Notes: generated by a model not told the origin, from the letters alone. Numbered from the stretch's first letter, positions 1 to 7,575 are shown. The stretch is 19,592 nt of DNA from CAZXBB01 sp964638815 (GCA_964638815.1 CAZXBB010000040.1:1-19592), one strand, 5' to 3'. Made by a program: numbers and translations.

Positions 1-28
1 GAAGCCGGCGCCGAAGCCGGCGCCGAAG
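1..28 (+). repeat. 12-bp in-frame tandem repeat coding EAGA
   Basis: Two perfect copies of GAAGCCGGCGCC (1-12 and 13-24) are followed by the first four bases of a third. The unit encodes Glu-Ala-Gly-Ala. The array touches the window edge, so its true copy number is not visible. Confidence 0.8.
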
Positions 29-555
29 ATCGTCGCCCCGGCGACACGCTCCGCGAGATCGAGCGTCGTCGTCGCGACGCCGCCCGCAACCGCGACGCCG
101 CCGGGCGCGCCCGTGAGGCGGCGCGCCGTCTGGCCGAGAACATGAGCCCCGAGGAGCGTCGCCGCTGGGCGGAGCGCTGGCAGCAGGAGATGGGCGACGA
201 GCGCGCGGCCCGCCGCCCGGACGACGCGCCGTCGGACGGCGGGACCGACTTCGAGCGCGGCGACGACGTCGCGCTCACCGACGACGACGCTGCCGGTCGC
301 AAGGTGGCCGACTGGCTGGACGACACGCTTCCGGACACGCTCGAGGACGCATCGCCGACACAGACCGCGGGGCGTCTGCAATCGGCCCGTCGCGCGGCCG
401 AGCGCGCGGTCAACGAGTCATCGGTGCCGCCGCGCTACCACGGCCTCATCAGGCGTTACTTCGACCGTCTGGAGAAGAGCGCGGCGCCGGCCGGGGGGAA
501 CGACGCCCCGCCGCCGCCCCGCGACGCCGCAGGCGGGAGCGACGAGCGCCCGTGA
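1..555 (+). CDS. C-terminal part of a charged protein of unknown function, upstream partner of the VWA gene (5' end outside window)
   Basis: The frame is open from the first base and runs to TGA at 553-555, so about 184 codons of a longer gene are visible. The ATG at 142 is probably internal, because the upstream residues have the same character. The protein is rich in Arg, Ala, Glu and Asp. Residues up to about 70 look like a charged helix or coiled coil (LREIERRRRD, RAREAARRLAE), then comes an acidic stretch, then a motif near the C-terminus, VPPRYHGLIRRYFDRLEK. From memory, similar 'PPxYxxLVRRYF' endings occur in planctomycete proteins encoded beside VWA genes; this was not checked by search. 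The stop overlaps the GTG start of the VWA gene by four bases (GTGA), which implies translational coupling and a shared operon. No enzymatic domain is recognised. Confidence 0.75.
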   Translation, partial: EAGAEAGAEDRRPGDTLREIERRRRDAARNRDAAGRAREAARRLAENMSPEERRRWAERWQQEMGDERAARRPDDAPSDGGTDFERGDDVALTDDDAAGRKVADWLDDTLPDTLEDASPTQTAGRLQSARRAAERAVNESSVPPRYHGLIRRYFDRLEKSAAPAGGNDAPPPPRDAAGGSDERP

Positions 556-3500
556 GCCTCACCTTCGATCAGCCCGGGCTTCTCTGGCTCGCCGTGATCG
601 TGCTCCCGCTCGTTGTGTTCGGCGCGTGGTCGCTTCGGGGCATCGATGCGTTGCGTCGCACGATCATCCTCCTCGCGCGGACGCTGCTCGTCGTCGCGCT
701 CGCGATCCTGCTCGCGGGGCCGCACCTGCGGCGCGAGCACGATCAGCTCACGGTGATCGGGCTGCTCGACGTCAGCGGATCGGTGAAACGCTTCGCCCGT
801 CTTCCGCCGCTGCCGGACCGATCGGAGGAGCGCCGCGCGTACCTCGAGTATCTCCGGGACTGGTTCCGCACCGCCACGGAGACGCGCGCCCCCGACGACC
901 GCTTCGGCCTCGTGGTCTTCGACGGCGAGGTGATCGCCGTCGCCGCGCCGTCCCGCGTTGACACGCTCGACGACGTCCTCGACGTCAGCGAGACGCCGGG
1001 CACGAGCATCGAGGAGGCGATCCGTCTCGGACTCGCGATGTTCCCCTCGGACGCCGCGCGCCGGCTCGTGCTCGTCTCCGACGGGAACGAGACGCTCGGC
1101 ACCGCGCTCGAGGCGGCACGGCAGGCCGCGGGATCGACGACCGATGCCGGCGCCACCCGCACGGTCGGGGCCGTGCCCATCGACGTCGTCCCGATCGCGT
1201 ACACCGTGATGGGCGACGTGCAGGTCGTCCGCATCGAGGCCCCGCCCAGCGCGCAGCCGGGGCAGACGATCACCGTGCGGATCATCATGGAGGCCACGCA
1301 GCCGGCGCGCGGGCGACTCACCCTGCGCCGCGAGGGTGTGCCGGTCGATCTCAACGGCTCGAGCCCCGGACGCTCGCGCGCGATCGAGGTGCCGAAGGGC
1401 GAATCGGTGCAGCTCGCGACGGTCGTCCTCGGCGAGACGCCGGTCAACCGCTTCGAGGCGACCTTCGAGTCGGACGATGCGTCGCGCGACGTGCTGCCAG
1501 ACAACAACCGTGCCGAGGCCTTCACCTCGACGCCCGGCAAGGGCCGGATTCTCGTCGTCACGAGCCGGCGCGAGGAGACGGTGCTCGACGACCTGCTCGC
1601 CGCGGCGGGGCTTCCGATGACGAAGCTCGATCCGGAGCAGCTTCCGAACGACCTGCTCTCGTTCCAGCGCTATGACCTCGTCATCCTCGATGACGTTCCC
1701 GCCTACGCGCTCGGCACGAACCAGCAGGAGCTCATCGGGCGTTACGTCAACGACCTCGGCGGCGGGCTGATCATGCTGGGCGGCGAGAACAGCTTCGGGG
1801 CCGGCGGATGGAACGGCACCAGGGTCGAGGAGGTGCTGCCGCTCGAACTGGATCCGCCGAAGGAACTGCGGCTGCCGCAGGCCGCCCTCGTGCTCGTGCT
1901 CGACCAGTCGGGCTCCATGAACCGGCCGGTCGCGGGGGCGCGCGCGTCGCAGCAGGAGGTGGCGAACGAGGCGGCTGCGCTCGCGATCGAGTCGCTCCGG
2001 GCGGAGAGTCTCGTCGGCGTCGTGACGTTCCACTCGATCGCTTCGGAGTACATTCCGCTCGGACGCAACGAGGACCCGAAGGCGATCGCGCGACGCGTGC
2101 GCGGCATCACCGCCGGCGGCGGCACGAACCTCGAGCCGGCGCTCCGCATGGCCTTGCGCATGCTGGACAGCGTGGAGGCCGACCGCAAGCGCGTCGTGTG
2201 CCTGACCGACGGGCAGTCCCCGCAGGAGGATCTCGACGGAATCGTCGAGACCATGGTCTCGCGCGGCATCCGCCTCACGACGATCGCCGTCGGCGACGAC
2301 GCCGACCACACGACGCTGCGGCGTCTCGCCGAGATCGGGGACGGCGAGTTCTATCCCGTGTACAACCCGAAGACGCTGCCCCGCGTGCTCGTCGATTCCG
2401 TCAAGAGCATCAACAAGCCGCTGATCAAGGAATCGCCGTTCGTCCCCGTGGTGATCCCGACCGGCTCGGGCGTGACGGCCGGGCTCGACGCGGCGCCGTC
2501 GCTCGGCGGGCTCGTGGTCACCGCGCCGCGCGCGGAGACGAGCGCGACGATCGAGATGCGTCACCCGGACGGCGAGCCGCTCTACGCGCACTGGCAGGCC
2601 GGACTCGGACGCGTCGCCGCGTTCACGAGCGACGTGGGCGGACGCTGGTCGCAGGGCTGGGCGACGTGGCCGCCCGCGATCGCGTTCTGGACACAGATGG
2701 TCCGGACGACGGCGCGGCCGGCGGTGAGCCACGATGCGGAGCTGTTCGCCGAGATCCGCGACGGGCGTCTCGAGCTCACCCTCGAGGCATCAGACGACGA
2801 TGGCTTCATCGACTATCTCCAGGTGCGGGGGACGGTCTATCCGCCGACCGGCGAACCGGTCGCGGTGCGGCTGCCGCAGACGGCGCCCGGTCGCTACAGC
2901 GCTTCCGTTCCGGCCCACGCCGCCGGCAACTACATCGTCGCGCTCAACCCGGTCCGCGGCACGCGCCGGCTCGCGCCGGTGATCGGGGGGACGAGCCGGG
3001 CGACCGGCGACGAGTTCCGCCGATACCAATCGAACCTCCCGCTGCTCGACGCCATCATCGACGTCACCGGCGGCCGGCGACTCGACCTCGCGGCGCCGGA
3101 GGCGGCCGCGCTCTACGATCGCACGGGGATGCCGGTCAGCATCTCGCTCCAGCCGGTGTGGCGCGCGCTTCTATGGACCGTGCTCGCACTGTTCCTCCTC
3201 GACGTCGCCGGCCGGCGCATGGCGTGGACCGCCGCGGGGCTGCGGGCGGCGCTCGCCCGCGCGATCGCCCGCGTGACCCCGGCTCACGTGCGCGGCCAGG
3301 AGGCGGCGGCGACGCTGGCGTCGCTGCGACAGGTCAGCGCCGACTTTGATGACCGCGTGCGCACCGACGCCGACCGCGTCGCCCCGCTGAAGCCGACACG
3401 CCCCGCGGAGCCGGTTCGCATCGCGCCGGGCAAGCCGGAGCCGTCACGCGTGACGGCGGCGCTCAACGCGTTTCTCGGGCGCTCGACGGGGGACGATCGC

Positions 3501-3620
3501 GAGGAGCGGGCCGGGGAGCAGGCGCCGGATCCCGCCGGGCCGGGCGACTCCGAAGGCTCGAGCGAAACAACGTCGAGCCTCCTCGCGGCGAAGCGGCGCG
3601 CGCGCGAGCGGCTCAAGTAA
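552..3620 (+). CDS. Double-VWA membrane protein with a glutamine-amidotransferase-like domain
   Basis: A 1022-residue membrane protein with GTG start, coupled to the gene before it. Two N-terminal membrane segments (about 9-28 and 37-56) precede a first VWA domain whose MIDAS set looks complete: D73-V-S75-G-S77, T151 and D177. A beta-rich region follows. Residues about 328-440 resemble the glutamine-amidotransferase-like fold, but at the expected nucleophile elbow (IMLGGENSFG) no cysteine is present, so this domain is probably a binding module. A second VWA domain again shows a full MIDAS: D451-Q-S453-G-S455, T525 and D553. Next comes the family-typical segment WQAGLGRVAAFTSD...W..GW, a beta domain, a third membrane segment (about 866-885) and a charged tail. 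In planctomycetes such proteins often sit in MoxR/DUF58/VWA clusters, thought to act in metal-dependent protein binding or envelope complex assembly. The role here is inferred. Confidence 0.9.
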   Translation: MSLTFDQPGLLWLAVIVLPLVVFGAWSLRGIDALRRTIILLARTLLVVALAILLAGPHLRREHDQLTVIGLLDVSGSVKRFARLPPLPDRSEERRAYLEYLRDWFRTATETRAPDDRFGLVVFDGEVIAVAAPSRVDTLDDVLDVSETPGTSIEEAIRLGLAMFPSDAARRLVLVSDGNETLGTALEAARQAAGSTTDAGATRTVGAVPIDVVPIAYTVMGDVQVVRIEAPPSAQPGQTITVRIIMEATQPARGRLTLRREGVPVDLNGSSPGRSRAIEVPKGESVQLATVVLGETPVNRFEATFESDDASRDVLPDNNRAEAFTSTPGKGRILVVTSRREETVLDDLLAAAGLPMTKLDPEQLPNDLLSFQRYDLVILDDVPAYALGTNQQELIGRYVNDLGGGLIMLGGENSFGAGGWNGTRVEEVLPLELDPPKELRLPQAALVLVLDQSGSMNRPVAGARASQQEVANEAAALAIESLRAESLVGVVTFHSIASEYIPLGRNEDPKAIARRVRGITAGGGTNLEPALRMALRMLDSVEADRKRVVCLTDGQSPQEDLDGIVETMVSRGIRLTTIAVGDDADHTTLRRLAEIGDGEFYPVYNPKTLPRVLVDSVKSINKPLIKESPFVPVVIPTGSGVTAGLDAAPSLGGLVVTAPRAETSATIEMRHPDGEPLYAHWQAGLGRVAAFTSDVGGRWSQGWATWPPAIAFWTQMVRTTARPAVSHDAELFAEIRDGRLELTLEASDDDGFIDYLQVRGTVYPPTGEPVAVRLPQTAPGRYSASVPAHAAGNYIVALNPVRGTRRLAPVIGGTSRATGDEFRRYQSNLPLLDAIIDVTGGRRLDLAAPEAAALYDRTGMPVSISLQPVWRALLWTVLALFLLDVAGRRMAWTAAGLRAALARAIARVTPAHVRGQEAAATLASLRQVSADFDDRVRTDADRVAPLKPTRPAEPVRIAPGKPEPSRVTAALNAFLGRSTGDDREERAGEQAPDPAGPGDSEGSSETTSSLLAAKRRARERLK

Positions 3621-3621
3621 G

Positions 3622-3664
3622 CCCGACGCGGTCCGGGCGTTTCCCGACGCGGTCCGGGCATTTC
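3622..3664. terminator. Tandem hairpin repeat between convergent genes, probable bidirectional terminator
   Basis: Two 21-bp units (3622-3642 and 3643-3663) differ at one base. Each contains CCCGACGCGGTCCGGG, which can fold as an imperfect hairpin (CCCGAC against GTCCGGG with one bulged base), followed by a C, one variable base (G or A) and TTT. The element lies directly after the VWA stop and before the convergent SpoIID-like gene. Position and folding suggest termination; the T runs are only three bases, so an intrinsic terminator is not certain. Confidence 0.5.
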
Positions 3665-3697
3665 CGGGGCAGGTTGCGGCGGGCGCTTCGTCGCCGG

Positions 3698-5065
3698 TCA
3701 ACCGTAAGCCCGCGTCACCTCGACGCCGGGGTAATACCACCCGACGATGCCGAGGCTCGGCATTCCCGCCCGGGCCAGCGACTCGGCGCCGTGCTGGCAC
3801 AGGCCGACGCCGTGGCCGAAGCCCGCGCCCTCGAACCGCGCCTTGCCGTCCGCGATCGTGACGGCGACGCTCGACGAGTACAGACGCTTCACGACGCTGC
3901 CGAGCCCGCCGCCGCCGTAGTCCACCGCGCGCCGCATCGACTCCGCGGCGAGGTTCACCGGTTCGTCGCCGTCCGTCTTCAGCTCGTATGTCCGTGGACG
4001 TCCGTGCGCGTTGCGCTCGCCCACGTCGATCGCGAGCAGACGCTTCATCGTGCCGAGCCCGGCGATGTCGTTGCGCCCGGCCCACGCGCGAACACGCTCC
4101 ACGACGTCGTCGATCGGCCGCTCGATCGCCCACTGGTACACGCTCGCCTCGGTGCAGACGTCGGGGCCGGGGCGGCCGTCGAGCGGGGGGATCGCGTTGA
4201 AGGCGTGATGCGAGATCGCATCGACGGCCGACGCCGCGCGACCGCCGCAGCAGCTCGAGTAGTAGCCCGGCACGAGACATCCGCGGTGGGCGAGGACGAG
4301 CCCGCGCGTGCGCCGGACGGCGGCGATCGCAATGTCGTGGGCGGCGCGTCCGATGTACATCTGCGACGAGGCCGTGTTCGTCAGGTCGTAGTGCAGACGC
4401 GAGCGATACGACTGCTCCGAGCACGCGAAGCTGCGCGCCGCGATGGCCTGGGCGGCATAGGTGGTCGGATGCCAGTGGCGATAGAGCTCCTTGGCGAGGA
4501 CGCCCGGCAGGTACCGTTCGATCGGCACGTGGTTGACGACGTCATACGCGTTCGCGCCCTGCTTCGGCTGCGCGACGAGACGCACGGCGCCGGGGTAAGC
4601 GTGACCGCTCACGGTGATGGTGGGGCCGTCCGGCCCCGCGTGCTCCATCGGCGCGCGAAGCTCGACGACGTCGTCCCCCTCGATCCGCGGCCGGAAGCCG
4701 CGGTCGTCGAGGACGGACCACCGGCCCTCGCGGACCCGCACCTCGACCGGCGCGTGCAGGACGACGGCCACCGATGCCGACTCGTCGCCGCCCGGCGCGA
4801 TCGCACGGAGCTCGATCCACTTCCCCTCGCTGCCGATGCGAAGCGGGCTCGTGCGACGCCGCACGGCGAGCACGCGGACGCGCACCTCCGGCTCGAGCGC
4901 CGGCAGCGCGGGTCGCGCGGCGGCCTTCTCCACCGTGGCCCCGCGCGCAGCGGCCGGCACGTCGCCGGCCGCGGGACGGTTCCCGGAGACGCCGGCCGGC
5001 TCCCCCCGGCATGCACCGAGCAGCGCGGGCGCGGCGCACCACGCCGTGAGACGCGCGAGGAACAC
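3698..5065 (-). CDS. SpoIID/LytB-domain lipoprotein (predicted peptidoglycan lytic transglycosylase)
   Basis: 455 residues from a GTG. Residues 1-19 form a short lipoprotein-type signal ending LLGAC with lipid-accepting C19. The N-terminal part is beta-rich. The SpoIID domain spans about 172-400: IERYLPGVLAKELY with the expected catalytic Glu (E193), the AAQAIAARSFA helix, SSQMYIG, the RTRGLVL segment and GYYSSCCGG. SpoIID enzymes cut peptidoglycan strands lacking stem peptides during sporulation; in non-spore-formers LytB-like homologues are envelope proteins, and that is the likely setting here. The Cys pair C272-C273 is visible, but the Cys expected in the family's CDTT-like motif is replaced (LTNTASSQ). 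The start is doubtful: codons directly upstream, in frame back to a TAG at 5119-5117, encode a twin-arginine motif (NRR before the GTG) but contain no standard start codon. Convergent with the VWA gene and on the same strand as the alpha-CTD gene, 237 bp downstream of it. Confidence 0.88.
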   Translation of the reverse strand: MFLARLTAWCAAPALLGACRGEPAGVSGNRPAAGDVPAAARGATVEKAAARPALPALEPEVRVRVLAVRRRTSPLRIGSEGKWIELRAIAPGGDESASVAVVLHAPVEVRVREGRWSVLDDRGFRPRIEGDDVVELRAPMEHAGPDGPTITVSGHAYPGAVRLVAQPKQGANAYDVVNHVPIERYLPGVLAKELYRHWHPTTYAAQAIAARSFACSEQSYRSRLHYDLTNTASSQMYIGRAAHDIAIAAVRRTRGLVLAHRGCLVPGYYSSCCGGRAASAVDAISHHAFNAIPPLDGRPGPDVCTEASVYQWAIERPIDDVVERVRAWAGRNDIAGLGTMKRLLAIDVGERNAHGRPRTYELKTDGDEPVNLAAESMRRAVDYGGGGLGSVVKRLYSSSVAVTIADGKARFEGAGFGHGVGLCQHGAESLARAGMPSLGIVGWYYPGVEVTRAYG

Positions 5066-5205
5066 GCGACGATTTCCGTCCGTGGACTTGTCGGACTGCG
5101 TGTCGATGTCGGGATTCTAGCCCGCGGCGCACGCCGCGCGCGCCGCTCGCCCCGTAGACCGCGCCGGGACGCAGATCGCCTGCGCAACGTCTGCGCGAGC
5201 CGGGT

Positions 5206-5241
5206 CGTCGGTGCAGCTTCGTCGGTGCCGGACCGTCGGTG
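5206..5241. repeat. Three copies of CGTCGGTG at exact 14-bp spacing
   Basis: The octamer CGTCGGTG begins at 5206, 5220 and 5234, separated by unrelated 6-bp spacers. It lies in the gap between the alpha-CTD gene and the SpoIID-like gene, about 140-175 bp upstream of the latter's start. It could be a regulatory array or a decayed tandem repeat; nothing else in the sequence decides this. Confidence 0.45.
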
Positions 5242-5275
5242 GACAATCTTCCGCTGACGCTTCCGCTTCCGGTGG

Positions 5276-5293
5276 GACGGCAGGCTCGCCGTC
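5276..5293 (-). terminator. Weak hairpin just downstream of the alpha-CTD gene
   Basis: GACGGC and GCCGTC form a perfect 6-bp stem around a 6-base loop, 10 bases after the stop of the alpha-CTD gene. There is no T tract, so this could be a Rho-dependent or attenuating hairpin, or chance in GC-rich DNA. Confidence 0.25.
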
Positions 5294-5302
5294 AGGCAGG
5301 AC

Positions 5303-6229
5303 CTAATCCAGCTTCCGCAGATCCAGCCCGAAATCGGCCAGCTTCTGCTGGATCTCGACGAGGCTCGTCGCGCCGAAGTTCTTGACGCCCATGAGCTCGG
5401 CTTCGGTGCGGGTCGCGAGATCGCCGATCGTCTGGATGTTGAGAAGCTGGATCGCCTTGCGGGCGCGGACGGAAAGGTCCAGCACGGAGATCGGCTTGTT
5501 GAGCACGGACTCCGGGGCCTTGCCGCGCAGCTCCTCGTAGATCTCCTTGCGGGCCCGGCTGTACTGCCCCTCGAGACCCTGACCGAGACGCAGGCCCTTG
5601 GCCGCGAGCATCGCCTTGATCTCGACGAGCGACGTCTCACCGAAGTTCTTGTAGCTGAGCAGCTCGGCCTCGCTGATCTTGAGCAGGTCGCCGAGCGTTC
5701 GGATCTGCATCTTCTTGAGGCAGTTCCGCGCCCGCACCGAGAGCTCGAAGTCGGTGACGGGCGTGTCGAGCAGCGCGTTGTGCTTGGCGAGATCGCGCGC
5801 GTGCTCCTCGTCGTAGTACATGTTCCGCGACGCGACGACATCCTTCCAGAAGAGACGCGCTCGCGGGTGGTTCGGGTTCGTGTCGAGGATCTGGCGCAGA
5901 CACTTCTCCGCGCGGTTCACCTCCCCGCGGTCCTCGTAGACCACGGCGAGGTTGATGAGCGCGTTGATGTACGGCTGCTCCTGCGACGCGAGCGACTCGT
6001 AGATCGCGACCGCCTCGTCCTCCTCCCCGGTCAGATCGAGCAGGTAGGCCAGCTTGAATGCGTGCTCCGGCTTGCCGCCGAGCTGCATCGCCTGGCGATA
6101 CGACATGATCGCGGCCTCGCGGCTGCCCTCGGCCTCGGCCTCGAGGCCGGCCTTGAAGTGGGCTTCCGCAGCCTGGGGGTCGGCGGCCATCTGACCCGCG
6201 CCGATCATGGTGTCGAGGATGTCTGTCAC
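5303..6229 (-). CDS. TPR protein with two RNA polymerase alpha C-terminal domains
   Basis: 308 residues from the GTG at 6229, chosen because AAGGAG sits about nine bases upstream; a longer frame from 6286 lacks such a site and would run into the promoter. Residues about 20-125 form TPR-like helical repeats (AEAHFKAGLEAEAEG, INLAVVYEDRGEVNRAEKCL). Two alpha-CTD domains follow at about 156-215 and 246-305, each with the signature SVRAR...IGDL..TEAEL...KNFG.TSLVEI. In E. coli alpha-CTD, R265 and N268 contact UP-element DNA. The first copy keeps both (R166, N169, plus C170); the second keeps the Arg (R255) but has Lys (K258) at the Asn position. The usual Lys after NFG is Thr in both. There is no polymerase-assembly domain, so this is not rpoA. 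A role in recruiting polymerase, activators or upstream DNA is inference. The family is seen in planctomycetes, and I know of no defined function. Confidence 0.9.
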   Translation of the reverse strand: MTDILDTMIGAGQMAADPQAAEAHFKAGLEAEAEGSREAAIMSYRQAMQLGGKPEHAFKLAYLLDLTGEEDEAVAIYESLASQEQPYINALINLAVVYEDRGEVNRAEKCLRQILDTNPNHPRARLFWKDVVASRNMYYDEEHARDLAKHNALLDTPVTDFELSVRARNCLKKMQIRTLGDLLKISEAELLSYKNFGETSLVEIKAMLAAKGLRLGQGLEGQYSRARKEIYEELRGKAPESVLNKPISVLDLSVRARKAIQLLNIQTIGDLATRTEAELMGVKNFGATSLVEIQQKLADFGLDLRKLD

Positions 6230-6257
6230 GAATGGGCTCCTTGGTGCCGAACGGAGC

Positions 6258-6286
6258 AGTTTACGGCTTGCCCGTCGGGGCGACAA
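6258..6286 (-). promoter_or_regulatory. Sigma-70-type promoter for the alpha-CTD gene
   Basis: On the minus strand TTGTCG (6286-6281) and TAAACT (6263-6258) are separated by exactly 17 bp; each matches the -35/-10 consensus at four of six bases. Transcription would start near 6251, about 22 bases before the GTG, leaving room for the AAGGAG ribosome binding site. Confidence 0.5.
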
Positions 6287-6297
6287 GGCGACCCCCC

Positions 6298-6303
6298 TAT
6301 ACT
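6298..6303 (+). promoter_or_regulatory. -10 element TATACT placed for a leaderless start at 6310
   Basis: TATACT matches TATAAT at five of six bases and ends six bases before the ATG at 6310, so a normal +1 would fall on or beside the start codon. No Shine-Dalgarno sequence lies within 15 bases of that ATG. No good -35 hexamer is seen at 17 bp. Confidence 0.4.
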
Positions 6304-6309
6304 CCCGTC

Positions 6310-7491
6310 ATGGTCTACCCCGTCATGGCCCCTCCCGTCATGGTCGACCCGGGCCTTGGCTCCCCCTTCGCACGGGCTGCCGCCCTGCTCACGATGCTGG
6401 TCGCCGGCGCGGCGGTCGCCCAGACCTCGCGGCCGGAGCTCAACCCGCGGTGGTTCGACCGGATGAGCGACCTGGACCGCGCGCTGCTCCAGCAGCTCGT
6501 CGGGTACGCCCCGCCGGCGTTCACGCCCGAGCTCACCTGGATCGGCGCTCCGCCGCCGACGTGGAGCGACCTGCGCGGCAAGGTCGTGCTCCTCCAGTCG
6601 TGGACCAACCGCACGACGCCGGGCCGCAACGTCGTCAGGCGCGCCGAGAAGCTCGCGGCGGCGGACGGGTACGCGGACCTGCGCGTCGTCCTCGTCCACA
6701 CTCCGGAGGGGGCGGCGAACCTTCAGAACTTCCTTGAACGGCGGCCCGTGAAGCTGCCGGTGGCACTCGACTCGAGCGGCGGATTCTGCGACGACGTCGG
6801 CTTCTACAAAGACCCGGCGAACATCCTCGTGGACCGCAACGGCGTGGTGCGTCTCGCCGGGCTGAACGCGCGCGGCCTCGACGCCGCGATCGGGAACCTC
6901 CTCGCGGAGCCGGCCGATCCCGCGTTCACCCCGCCCGTCCGCGGGGAGGAAGCGGGCGACGATACGTCCGTCGCGTTCCCGATCTTCAGCGTCCCGGTCA
7001 ACGACGCGAAGGACTTCCGCGGCAAGCCGGCCCCGCCGTTCTACGTCAAGGACTGGGAGACTCCCGAGCCGAATGCGGCGGGCAAGGTCGTCGTCATCAA
7101 CTTCTGGTCCACCGACAGCGACGTCTGCGTGCAGCACCTGCGCACGATGAACGACCTCGCCGACCGCTATCGCAACGACGTCGTCGTCGTGGGTATCAGC
7201 GACCAGTCGTCGAGCAACTTCAAGGAGGGCCGCGCCGAGCATCGGATCGGCGACAGCGATCTCCGCCACGCGGTCGCGCTCGATGCGACCGCGCGTATGA
7301 AGCAGGCCATGGAGGTGCAGCGCATCCCCCATTGCGTCGTCATCAGCAGCGACTGGATCGTCCGCTGGCAGGGAAACCCCGCTCGCCTCGAAGCCGATGC
7401 GATCGCCCGGATCGTCCGCGCGGACCAGATGCGCAAGGCGGGAGCTCAGGGGTCCCGCGGCGAACGGCCCCGCCGGTGGACGGGGGGATAG
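6310..7491 (+). CDS. Secreted protein with two thioredoxin-like (TlpA/AhpC-TSA type) domains lacking CxxC
   Basis: 393 residues from ATG 6310; ATG 6325 and 6340 are also possible because CCCGTCATGG occurs three times here. A signal peptide (h-region about 18-34) ends AVA-Q, cleavage after residue 37. Domain 1 (about 68-200) has the TlpA-like LRGKVVLLQSW, but its active-site stretch reads TNRTTPG, with neither Cys. Domain 2 (about 235-370) has GKVVVINFWSTDSDVC: the first active-site Cys is Ser (S270) and only the resolving Cys (C273) remains. The cis-Pro motif RIPHC (P340) is kept. TlpA-type proteins reduce disulfides outside the cytoplasm; here at most a single-Cys activity is possible, so a binding or scaffold role is more likely. 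The gene is divergent from the alpha-CTD gene and is followed by a strong terminator. Confidence 0.85.
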   Translation: MVYPVMAPPVMVDPGLGSPFARAAALLTMLVAGAAVAQTSRPELNPRWFDRMSDLDRALLQQLVGYAPPAFTPELTWIGAPPPTWSDLRGKVVLLQSWTNRTTPGRNVVRRAEKLAAADGYADLRVVLVHTPEGAANLQNFLERRPVKLPVALDSSGGFCDDVGFYKDPANILVDRNGVVRLAGLNARGLDAAIGNLLAEPADPAFTPPVRGEEAGDDTSVAFPIFSVPVNDAKDFRGKPAPPFYVKDWETPEPNAAGKVVVINFWSTDSDVCVQHLRTMNDLADRYRNDVVVVGISDQSSSNFKEGRAEHRIGDSDLRHAVALDATARMKQAMEVQRIPHCVVISSDWIVRWQGNPARLEADAIARIVRADQMRKAGAQGSRGERPRRWTGG

Positions 7492-7526
7492 AAGCCCAGG
7501 ACTGTCGGCCGTCGGCGTGACGTTCC

Positions 7527-7544
7527 GGAGCGGTCGTCCGCTCC
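7527..7544 (+). terminator. Hairpin after the thioredoxin-like gene
   Basis: GGAGCGG and CCGCTCC form a perfect 7-bp stem around TCGT, 35 bases after the stop codon. It lacks a T tract and is followed by a much stronger terminator at 7576, so it may only stabilise the mRNA end. Confidence 0.3.
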
Positions 7545-7575
7545 CCGGCTCACGGCCGGCGCGGCCCCGCAAGAG

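Noticed and set aside
456..2732. 758-codon open frame on the minus strand opposite the VWA gene
   Set aside because: Its product is Arg/Asp/His/Leu-rich without domains, and it lies wholly opposite a well-supported gene; long antisense frames are expected at this GC content.
1808..3349. 513-codon second frame on the plus strand inside the VWA gene
   Set aside because: Arg/Gly/Ala-rich, no domain, overlaps the strongly supported VWA frame.
3674..5257. 527-codon plus-strand frame opposite the SpoIID-like gene
   Set aside because: Low-complexity composition and no domain, while the minus-strand frame has clear SpoIID motifs and a signal peptide.
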